6,122 nucleotides of DNA. Origin: RUG023 sp900315435 (lineage in GTDB: Bacteria > Spirochaetota > Spirochaetia > Sphaerochaetales > Sphaerochaetaceae). Made by a program: the position numbers and the translations under genes. The stretch lies in NCBI GenBank assembly GCA_902788205.1, contig CADAJJ010000082.1, forward strand, positions 1-6,122, in the 5' to 3' direction. The notes under the pieces are model-generated. The model saw nothing but the letters and a program-made list of their open reading frames with translations, was not told the origin of the DNA and searched no databases. Positions 1 through 4,861 of this stretch are shown piece by piece (the first letter of the stretch is position 1; the number at the start of each line of letters is the position of its first letter).

Positions 1-39
1 CGCCAGCAGGATCAGCGAGATACTGATGGTTGCAACCAT
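1..39 (-). CDS. Start of a small membrane protein, probably FeoB-associated Cys-rich protein (partial)
   Basis: Only the first 13 codons lie in the window, reading M-V-A-T-I-S-I-S-L-I-L-L-A, and the gene continues past position 1. The ATG is at 39-37, 11 nt after the feoB stop codon, behind a run of eight G that can act as the ribosome binding site. The hydrophobic start and the place directly after feoB match the short FeoB-associated Cys-rich membrane proteins, which have one N-terminal membrane helix followed by cysteines and are thought to assist Feo transport. No cysteine is visible in this fragment, so the family call rests on position and hydrophobicity. It would be the fourth gene of the feo operon. 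It could equally be another small membrane protein. Confidence 0.5.
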   Translation of the reverse strand, partial: MVATISISLILLA

Positions 40-42
40 AAT

Positions 43-50
43 CCCCCCCC
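43..50 (-). promoter_or_regulatory. Poly-G8 tract serving as ribosome binding site of the gene after feoB
   Basis: The whole gap between the feoB stop (51-53) and the next ATG (39-37) is G8 followed by A-T-T. The G tract is the only purine-rich Shine-Dalgarno-like sequence available to the downstream gene. A homopolymer of this length is prone to slipped-strand length change, which would alter the SD-to-start spacing. Confidence 0.45.
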
Positions 51-2204
51 TTACACACGGGCAGCCGCGTAGTCGACCCCACGACTCGTCGTGGTACCCT
101 TCCGGAACAAAGCATACAGCAGGAAGGCGAGCGCGGCAAACCCGAAGACCGTACCGATTCCAAAGTGGCCCGTCTGGATGCATGAACCGAGCTGGTAGAT
201 GATCAAGGCAAGCAGGTAGGCAAGACCGCACTCGTAGCCGATGGCGATCATCGTCCACTTGCCATTGTTCATCTCGCGCTTGATGGCGCCGATAGCGGCG
301 AAACAGGGAGCGCAGATCAGGTTGAAGACCATGAAGGAGAAGCCGGCGAGCGGAGTAAAGGCCTGCTGCAGGTCGCCCCAGATTTCCGTTCCGTCCTCGC
401 TCAGCTCACCACCGAAGTGGAACAGGATGCCGAAAGTGCCGACGACGTTCTCCTTGGCGATCAGGCCGGTGACCGTCGCGGCGACAGCCCTCCAGTTGCC
501 CCAGCCAAGCGGAGCGAAGATCCACTTGACCGCACCACCAAAAGCAGCCAGCAACGAGAAATCCATCTCCTCGTCGCCGAGCATCTGGAACCTGCCGTCC
601 ATGAAACCGAAATAGGAGAGGAACCAGACCAGGATGGTCGCCAAGACGATGACCGAACCGGCCTTCTTGGCGAACGAGGAGGCCCGTTCCCAGACGCTAT
701 GCAGAATGGCGCTGAACGTCGGCATGTGGTAGGCCGGCAATTCCATGACGAACGGAGCGGGATCGCCACTGAACAACTTGGTCTTCTTCAGGATGATGCC
801 GCTGATGACAATGGCGGCGATACCGATGAAATAGGCGCTCGTGGCGACCCAAGCGGCACCGCCGAAAAGCGCTCCGGCAATCAGGGCGATGATCGGCAGC
901 TTGGCAGAACAGGGAATGAACGTGGTGGTCATGATCGTCATGCGGCGGTCATTCTCGCTCTCGATCGTCCTGCTCGCCATGACGCCAGGGACACCACAAC
1001 CGGTACCGATGAGCATCGGGATGAAGCTCTTGCCGGAAAGCCCGAACTTGCGGAAGACACGGTCGAGGATGAAGGCGATACGGCTCATGTAGCCACACTC
1101 CTCCAGGAAAGCCAGGAAGACGAACAGGACAATCATCTGCGGCAGGAAGCCGAGGACGGCGCCCATGCCGTTGACGATGCCGTCAGAAATCAAACCGGTC
1201 AGCCACGGGGCGGTGCCCAGCCTCTCCAGCAGGGTCGCGACACCCGGGACAATCCATGTTCCGAAGAGCACGTCGTTGACCCAGTCGGTTCCCATGGTTC
1301 CCAGCGTGGAAATGGAAACATAATAGACAAGGAACATGACGGCCACGAAGATGGGAAGCCCGAGCCACCGGTTGGTGACGATGCGGTCGATCTTGTCGCT
1401 CATCGTCCGGGTGACCTGCTGGCGCTTGATGTAGCACGCGCCGACAATCTGCGCGATCACCGCATAGCGCTCGCTGGTGATGATGCTCTTCGCGTCATCA
1501 TCCATCTCCTTCTCGCAGGCCTTGACGTCCCCCTCGATGTGGGAAAGCACCTTCGGATCCAAGTCCAGCATCTTCTGCACGCGCTCGTCGCGCTCAAAGA
1601 GCTTGATGGCGAACCAGCGTTGCTGGTTCTGCGGCAAGGAATGGACAGTCGCCTCCTCGATGTGGGCGATGGCATGCTCGACGGAACCAGTGAATGCATG
1701 CTTCGGCATCGGAAGCTTCCTGCTCTTCACGATCTTGATGGCTTCTTCTGCCACCTCCATGATGCCGGTTTCCTTCAAGGCGGAAATCTGGACCACCGGA
1801 CAGCCAAGGTCCTCGGAGAGCCGCTTCAGGTCAATGACGTCACCACGTTTCTCGACCAGGTCCGCCATGTTGATGGCGACCACCATCGGGATGCCGAGCT
1901 CAAGCAGCTGGGTGGTGAGGAACAGGTTCCTTTCCAGGTTGGTCCCATCAATCAGGTTGATGATGGCGTCAGGATGCTCTCCAATCAGGTAGTTGCGGGC
2001 GACAACCTCTTCCAACGTATAGGGAGAAAGAGAATAAATGCCAGGAAGGTCGGTAATGGTGACATCCTTGTGGCCCTTCAAGGTTCCCTCTTTCTTCTCG
2101 ACGGTGACGCCAGGCCAGTTGCCGACATACTGGTTGGCTCCGGTGTAGGCGTTGAACAATGTGGTCTTTCCACAGTTTGGGTTTCCTGCCAATGCTATCT
2201 TCAT
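51..2204 (-). CDS. feoB: Ferrous iron transport protein B (FeoB)
   Basis: FeoB is an inner-membrane Fe(II) transporter with an N-terminal G-protein domain and a polytopic channel-like domain. At 717 residues it is near the usual full length. The GTPase motifs are visible: P-loop G-N-P-N-C-G-K-T (7-14), switch I Thr34, D-L-P-G (52-55), N-M-A-D (112-115) and S-A-L (141-143). A helical linker region covers about 165-270. Membrane segments follow from about 280, with the family blocks E-E-C-G-Y-M-S-R (368-375), G-T-G-C-G-V-P-G (400-407), P-C-S-A-K-L-P (431-437) and C-A-P-C-F-A-A-I-G-A-I-K (631-642); Cys403, Cys432, Cys631 and Cys634 lie in or near the predicted pore. A hydrophilic tail follows the last helix. 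Start ATG at 2204 follows GAGGAG by 7 nt. It is the third gene of the feo operon, 17 nt after feoA. All key motifs are intact. Confidence 0.97.
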   Translation of the reverse strand: MKIALAGNPNCGKTTLFNAYTGANQYVGNWPGVTVEKKEGTLKGHKDVTITDLPGIYSLSPYTLEEVVARNYLIGEHPDAIINLIDGTNLERNLFLTTQLLELGIPMVVAINMADLVEKRGDVIDLKRLSEDLGCPVVQISALKETGIMEVAEEAIKIVKSRKLPMPKHAFTGSVEHAIAHIEEATVHSLPQNQQRWFAIKLFERDERVQKMLDLDPKVLSHIEGDVKACEKEMDDDAKSIITSERYAVIAQIVGACYIKRQQVTRTMSDKIDRIVTNRWLGLPIFVAVMFLVYYVSISTLGTMGTDWVNDVLFGTWIVPGVATLLERLGTAPWLTGLISDGIVNGMGAVLGFLPQMIVLFVFLAFLEECGYMSRIAFILDRVFRKFGLSGKSFIPMLIGTGCGVPGVMASRTIESENDRRMTIMTTTFIPCSAKLPIIALIAGALFGGAAWVATSAYFIGIAAIVISGIILKKTKLFSGDPAPFVMELPAYHMPTFSAILHSVWERASSFAKKAGSVIVLATILVWFLSYFGFMDGRFQMLGDEEMDFSLLAAFGGAVKWIFAPLGWGNWRAVAATVTGLIAKENVVGTFGILFHFGGELSEDGTEIWGDLQQAFTPLAGFSFMVFNLICAPCFAAIGAIKREMNNGKWTMIAIGYECGLAYLLALIIYQLGSCIQTGHFGIGTVFGFAALAFLLYALFRKGTTTSRGVDYAAARV

Positions 2205-2221
2205 CGTTTTCTCCTCGCTCC

Positions 2222-2449
2222 TCAGACCACGTGGATGATCGCTGCATCCTTCTTCCGGATAGTCAGCTGGTACCCACGAACCGTCACCTGGATCGGATCC
2301 CCGAGCGGCGCGACTTTCTCGACGTGCAGGGAGACTCCTTTGATGATTCCCATGGCCATGATGCGTTGTTTCAGCGCTCCATCGCCCGAGATACCCTTGA
2401 CCACGGCGTCCTCTCCGACGTTGACCTCTGCCAATGTTCGATCACTCAT
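2222..2449 (-). CDS. feoA: FeoA-family ferrous iron transport accessory protein (second feoA)
   Basis: A 75-residue SH3-like FeoA protein. FeoA proteins are small cytoplasmic partners that act with FeoB in Fe(II) uptake. The family pattern is clear: an N-terminal L-A-E-V-N-V-G-E segment, V-K-G-I-S-G-D-G, the central L-K-Q-R-I-M-A-M-G-I block (27-36), then K-G-V-S-L-H-V-E-K-V-A-P-L-G-D-P-I and a terminal beta strand giving Y-Q-L-T-I-R-K-K-D-A. The start codon at 2449 follows GAGGAG by 8 nt, and this SD overlaps the TGA stop of the upstream feoA, so translation of the two is probably coupled. It ends 17 nt before feoB. It is the canonical partner-type FeoA, closer to textbook FeoA than its upstream neighbour. 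Confidence 0.93.
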   Translation of the reverse strand: MSDRTLAEVNVGEDAVVKGISGDGALKQRIMAMGIIKGVSLHVEKVAPLGDPIQVTVRGYQLTIRKKDAAIIHVV

Positions 2450-2461
2450 CTCAACAACTCC

Positions 2462-2701
2462 TCAAACAAGAATACGCGCCGCCATCTCGCGACCAAGCGC
2501 GACGCGGGCATCGTCTTTTACCTTGACAATCAGATTCCCAGCCATCGAAGAGACGACTGTCACCTTGCTGCCTTCCACAATTCCAAGCTCACCGAGAAAC
2601 TGCCTGATCCGGGGTTTCCCTCCGACAGAGCGGACAACATACTCTGTACCGATTTCACTTAATGTCAGTGGCAACACGTACACCCCTCGCAGGTTAGCCA
2701 T
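2462..2701 (-). CDS. feoA: FeoA-family protein (first feoA, divergent paralogue)
   Basis: First gene of the operon, 79 residues from the ATG at 2701. It shows the FeoA SH3-like pattern: P-L-T-L-S-E-I-G near residues 11-18, then R-S-V-G-G, the R-I-R-Q-F-L-G-E-L-G-I block (31-41), V-E-G-S-K-V-T-V-V-S and A-G-N-L-I-V-K-V-K-D-D-A-R-V-A-L-G in the C-terminal half, typical of FeoA domains. It differs strongly from the second FeoA, so the pair is not a recent duplication. The start is doubtful. The ATG at 2701 has no clear SD and lies inside a palindromic operator-like element. A GTG at 2677 (or TTG at 2674) follows GAGGGG by 5 (or 8) nt and would place the start just before P-L-T-L, where FeoA proteins usually begin. 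The protein may therefore be 70-71 residues. It is probably iron-regulated through the upstream dyads. Confidence 0.9.
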   Translation of the reverse strand: MANLRGVYVLPLTLSEIGTEYVVRSVGGKPRIRQFLGELGIVEGSKVTVVSSMAGNLIVKVKDDARVALGREMAARILV

Positions 2702-2709
2702 TGCTAACC
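2692..2709. promoter_or_regulatory. Operator-like dyad 1 (GGTTAG-N6-CTAACC)
   Basis: A perfect inverted repeat with 7-bp arms (GGTTAGC and GCTAACC) and a 4-bp centre. The ATG at 2701 of the first feoA lies inside it. The half-sites GGTTAG/CTAACC are those of DtxR/IdeR-type iron boxes, although the spacing (six bases between GTTAG and CTAAC) is wider than in the classical 19-bp box. A role as repressor site for an iron-responsive regulator is an inference from half-site resemblance and from the genes it precedes. Confidence 0.5.
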
Positions 2710-2716
2710 ATTCAAG

Positions 2717-2746
2717 AAGTTAGCAAACACTAACCATGTGTGTCAA
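2717..2746 (-). promoter_or_regulatory. Putative feo operon promoter
   Basis: Reading leftward, a perfect -35 hexamer TTGACA (2746-2741) is followed after 18 bp by TAACTT (2722-2717), a weak -10 with three consensus matches. This predicts a transcript start near 2710. Dyad 2 (2719-2734) occupies the spacer and part of the -10, a typical position for a blocking repressor. Because the -10 is weak, a second candidate is TTGCAT (2819-2814) with TATCTA 17 bp downstream (2796-2791). Confidence 0.5.
2719..2734. promoter_or_regulatory. Operator-like dyad 2 (GTTAG-CAAACA-CTAAC)
   Basis: A second copy of GTTAG-N6-CTAAC with both arms perfect, centred 26 bp from dyad 1. It lies between the -35 and -10 hexamers of the proposed feo promoter. 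It shares the 10-bp string AAGTTAGCAA with dyad 3. Confidence 0.5.
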
Positions 2747-2822
2747 GGTATGTTCGATGTATCTAACTTTTTAGTTTAGAACAACTTATATAGATAACGC
2801 ACAAGATGTTCCCATGCAACAA

Positions 2823-2838
2823 GTTAGCAACGCCTACC
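2823..2838. promoter_or_regulatory. Operator-like dyad 3 (GTTAG-CAACGC-CTACC), imperfect
   Basis: A third element with the same arm spacing. The right arm has one mismatch (CTACC instead of CTAAC). Its centre is 104 bp from that of dyad 2, close to a whole number of helical turns, so looping between bound dimers is possible. It lies upstream of the second candidate feo promoter. It is the weakest of the three matches. Confidence 0.3.
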
Positions 2839-2892
2839 ACCAAAGAGACAGGAAACCATCGTATCCCCCGCCACCCATTCATAGGTTTTGTC

Positions 2893-3015
2893 CTAGGAAA
2901 CCAGGAACATACGACGATTGCCTAGTAGATGACCCAAACAGGAAGAATTGAAGAAAAGAAAGTGTACGGCAAAGCCAAGGATGAAACCAAAGGAGATGAT
3001 GCAAAGCCCCACCAT
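2893..3015 (-). CDS. Possible 40-residue membrane peptide upstream of feo
   Basis: Minus-strand ORF from ATG 3015 to TAG 2893. After M-V-G it is almost wholly hydrophobic for about 20 residues (L-C-I-I-S-F-G-F-I-L-G-F-A-V-H-F-L-F-F), then a short polar tail with G-N-R-R. That is the layout of a single-pass small membrane protein. A strong SD, AAAGGAGGGG (3056-3047), stands directly before an ATG (3046) in a different frame. If one A of the AAAA at 3043-3040 were missing, that ATG would read M-K-V-T-E-E-L-S-C-F straight into this peptide. It may therefore be a frameshifted small gene or a chance ORF. From the ATG at 3015 the nearest SD-like GAGG is about 14 nt away, which is too far. I recognise no family. 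Confidence 0.22.
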   Translation of the reverse strand: MVGLCIISFGFILGFAVHFLFFNSSCLGHLLGNRRMFLVS

Positions 3016-3095
3016 GAAGCAAGACAGTTCCTCGGTGACTTTTCATCCCCTCCTTTCCTTCTGGCATATAGGTGCTGTTTCCTGATATGTCTCTG

Positions 3096-3122
3096 TTGTT
3101 TGGAGAAAAAATACCGTATACT
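3096..3122 (+). promoter_or_regulatory. Putative promoter of the AlbA_2/ATPase gene
   Basis: A good -10, TATACT (3117-3122), stands 11 nt before the start codon. The best -35-like hexamer, TTGTTT (3096-3101), is only 15 bp away, so the -35 is poor. The implied transcript start near 3129 would leave almost no leader, although GGGG at 3128-3131 could act as a minimal SD for the ATG at 3137. Confidence 0.35.
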
Positions 3123-3133
3123 TTTCTGGGGAC

Positions 3134-4489
3134 ATGATGTTACAGGAAACCAACAGGATAGAATTCAAATCAGAATTGAACGACAAGTTCGAGAAAGAGA
3201 TTGTGGCGTTCCTCAACAACCACGAGGGCGGTATTCTGTATATCGGTCTCGACGATAATGGGAAACCGGTCGGCCTGAAGGACATCGACTCCCTCCAACT
3301 GAAAATATCCGATAGAATCAAGGACAACATCTCGCCTAGCACCTTGGGATTATTCGATATTGTCACAGAGGAAATCGAGGGAAAGCAGGTAATCAAAGTC
3401 CTTGTTTCCAGCGGACTTGAAAAACCCTATTACATCAAACGAAACGGAATGTCCCCTTCCGGTTGCTACAAGAGGGTTGGTACCTCTACCCTCCCCATGC
3501 CAACGGCCATGATAGACGCTCTCTACTCAAGACGAATTCATACAACACTCAGAAACATCAAATCTCCCCGGCAAGATTTGGAATTCGCCCAATTGATGAT
3601 CTACTATCAGCAAAAAAGATTCGAGTTAAACGACCAATTTCTCAAAAGCTTGGAGCTCTATACAGAGGACGGGAAATTCAATTACGTCGGATATCTCCTG
3701 GCCGACGAAAACGCCGTTTCCATGAAAGTAGCGAAATATGCAGGAACCGACAAAGTCGACCTCCTGGAAAATGACGAATACGGATACTGCTCCATCATAC
3801 AGGCGACCTACAGCATTCTGCAACGATTTCAGGTGGAGAACACGACGAAGGCGAGAATCACGAGTACGGTTAGGGAAGAGAAGAACCTTGTCGACCCAGT
3901 GGCGTTACGTGAGGCAATCATCAACGCTGTTGTCCATAACGACTTCACTCGCGAGATTCCTCCAGTCTTTGAGATTTTTTCAAACAGAATTGAAATCACC
4001 TCTTACGGCGGTCTCATTCTCGGACAGACCAAGGAAGATTTCTTCTCCTGCAGGAGTGTCCCTAGGAATAGGGAGCTGATGCGGGTGTTCAAGGACCTTG
4101 GTCTGGTAGAACAACTTGGTTCCGGAATGAGCAGAATATTGAAGGCCTACAATCGGTCCATTTTCAAAATCTCCGACAACTTCATCCAAGTCGTATTCCC
4201 TATAGATAATACGAATGAGGGAATAAATGAGGGAATAAATGAGGGAATAAATGAGGGAATAAATGAGGGAATAAATGAGGGAATAAGCCAACGAGAAATC
4301 GAGATTGTGAAACAAATAAAGCTTAATCCTTCAATAACAATGAACGAAATCTCCCACCATCTAGGAGTCTCCATAGCAACTGTCGAACGCGATTTCGATG
4401 GTCTCAAAAAGAAGAAGATTATTGAGCGAAGGGGCTCTTTCAAGAACGGCGTGTGGATCGTGCAAGATCAATCCTCAAAACTCGATTGA
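3134..4489 (+). CDS. AlbA_2 (Schlafen-type) domain protein with GHKL-like ATPase and winged-helix domains
   Basis: A 451-residue protein of the group usually annotated as ATP-binding protein or putative transcriptional regulator; a specific function is not known. Domains in order: an AlbA_2 nucleic-acid-binding domain (about 5-135) with E-T-N-R-I-E-F-K near 5-12 and N-N-H-E-G-G-I-L-Y-I-G-L-D-D-N-G (28-43); a middle region (about 140-250); an HATPase_c_4/GHKL-like domain (about 255-355) with N-box E-A-I-I-N-A-V-V-H-N-D (260-270), Y-G-G-L (291-294) and Q-L-G-S-G-M (327-332); a linker of six N-E-G-I repeats (361-384); and a C-terminal winged helix (about 385-446) with I-T-M-N-E-I-S-H-H-L-G-V-S. 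Start at 3134 or the adjacent ATG at 3137. Base composition is lower in GC than its neighbours (22 of 60 G/C at 3601-3660, against 35 of 60 in a sample feoB line), which suggests later acquisition. It stands alone, divergent from feo and convergent with the tRNA gene. A role in stress or phage response is conceivable, but nothing here proves it. Confidence 0.9.
   Translation: MMLQETNRIEFKSELNDKFEKEIVAFLNNHEGGILYIGLDDNGKPVGLKDIDSLQLKISDRIKDNISPSTLGLFDIVTEEIEGKQVIKVLVSSGLEKPYYIKRNGMSPSGCYKRVGTSTLPMPTAMIDALYSRRIHTTLRNIKSPRQDLEFAQLMIYYQQKRFELNDQFLKSLELYTEDGKFNYVGYLLADENAVSMKVAKYAGTDKVDLLENDEYGYCSIIQATYSILQRFQVENTTKARITSTVREEKNLVDPVALREAIINAVVHNDFTREIPPVFEIFSNRIEITSYGGLILGQTKEDFFSCRSVPRNRELMRVFKDLGLVEQLGSGMSRILKAYNRSIFKISDNFIQVVFPIDNTNEGINEGINEGINEGINEGINEGISQREIEIVKQIKLNPSITMNEISHHLGVSIATVERDFDGLKKKKIIERRGSFKNGVWIVQDQSSKLD
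4214..4285 (+). repeat. Six perfect 12-bp tandem repeats encoding (NEGI)6
   Basis: The unit AATGAGGGAATA occurs six times with no mismatch and in frame, giving Asn-Glu-Gly-Ile six times at residues 361-384. It joins the ATPase domain to the winged helix. Perfect DNA identity, with no synonymous drift, points to recent expansion or ongoing slippage. Because the unit is 12 bp, copy-number change alters linker length by four residues without shifting the frame. Each unit also contains GAGGGA followed 4 nt later by the ATG of the next unit. Confidence 0.97.
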
Positions 4490-4645
4490 GTTGATTGGCA
4501 TTCCCGCAGGAAATCCCTTTGGGAGGATGATGGTGGACAACTTCTCTCGGGTTCCATGGTAAGGGAAATACCACATATTGATGGCCAGGTACGCCAAATG
4601 AGTCAATTTCTTTGTTTTGGTGCCTGTTCTGATGCCACTTTTGAT
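4490..4645. other. Spacer without a recognisable gene
   Basis: This 156-bp stretch lies between the AlbA_2/ATPase gene and the tRNA terminator. The plus frame stays open after the TGA at 4487-4489 until a TAG near 4682, and a minus-strand frame is open across it too. Neither has a start with an SD nor a recognisable product. No T-rich intrinsic terminator for the plus-strand gene is seen; the hairpin at 4655-4688 has its T tract only on the minus-strand side. Confidence 0.4.
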
Positions 4646-4688
4646 AAAAAGAAAGCTCCTAATCTTTATATTGTAAAGAATTAGGAGC
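4646..4688 (-). terminator. Intrinsic terminator of the tRNA-fMet gene
   Basis: Read leftward, GCTCCTAAT (4688-4680) pairs with ATTAGGAGC (4663-4655). After a single bulged T, CTTTA pairs with TAAAG around the five-base loop CAATA, making 14 bp in all. The tail TTTCTTTTT follows immediately (4654-4646). It starts 11 nt after the tRNA 3' end, so the tRNA appears to be a single-gene transcript. Confidence 0.88.
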
Positions 4689-4698
4689 CTAAACACTT

Positions 4699-4771
4699 TA
4701 GCAGGGGTAGGACTCGGACCTACGGCCTCCGGGTTATGAGCCCGACGAGCTGCCAACTGCTCTACCCTGCG
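4699..4771 (-). tRNA. Initiator tRNA-fMet (anticodon CAT)
   Basis: 73 nt folding as a full cloverleaf: acceptor CGCAGGG with CCCTGC, D-stem GAGC/GCTC, anticodon stem TCGGG/CCCGG with loop CTCATAA, T-stem GTAGG/CCTAC. Initiator hallmarks are present: three G-C pairs GGG/CCC closing the anticodon loop, the A11-T24 pair, and no Watson-Crick pair at 1-72. The mismatch is C1 with T72 rather than the usual C1 with A72. The T-loop reads TCCGAGT, so position 55 is C instead of the nearly invariant T that becomes pseudouridine. CCA is not encoded (A73 is followed by A-A-G). It has its own promoter and terminator. The initiator identity is secure; whether this copy is fully functional is less so. Confidence 0.95.
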
Positions 4772-4786
4772 TCGAATAGCAACGTC

Positions 4787-4815
4787 ATACTACCCATTAT
4801 CCTGAATAGTGTCAA
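4787..4815 (-). promoter_or_regulatory. Promoter of the tRNA-fMet gene
   Basis: Reading leftward, a perfect TTGACA (4815-4810), a 17-bp spacer and TAGTAT (4792-4787, four of six consensus bases). The predicted transcript start is near 4780, about 9 nt before the mature tRNA 5' end, leaving a short leader for RNase P to remove. Confidence 0.8.
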
Positions 4816-4861
4816 CCCTATCCGGGAAAAATGATCCATTTCTTTTCCTGAAAACGAGAAA

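Noticed and set aside
417..2723. Very long plus-strand open frame (768 codons) opposite feoB and both feoA genes
   Set aside because: It is the antisense of three well-recognised genes in a GC-rich region where antisense frames stay open. Its product is low-complexity and rich in Asp, Arg and Gly with no domain.
2702..3133. Riboswitch or structured leader before feoA
   Set aside because: Apart from the short dyads I found no conserved riboswitch core or long stem, and the proposed transcript start leaves almost no leader.
2929..3258. Plus-strand 109-codon frame crossing the start of the AlbA_2/ATPase gene
   Set aside because: It overlaps that gene by over 120 bp in another frame, has no SD and gives a charged, motif-free product.
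3980..4443. Minus-strand frames with S-L-I-Y or S-F-I-P repeats
   Set aside because: They are shadows of the 12-bp repeat array read on the other strand. The plus-strand reading has clear domains on both sides.
4655..4688. Bidirectional terminator also serving the AlbA_2/ATPase gene
   Set aside because: On the plus strand the hairpin is followed by CCTAAACAC and not a T tract, so only the tRNA side has intrinsic-terminator form.
4475..4756. Minus-strand 93-codon frame
   Set aside because: It starts inside the tRNA gene and runs through its terminator, so it cannot be a normal gene. Only its distal part is mentioned as a possible remnant.
4690..4771. Integration (att) site at the tRNA 3' end
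   Set aside because: No second copy of the tRNA 3' sequence and no integrase are visible in the window.
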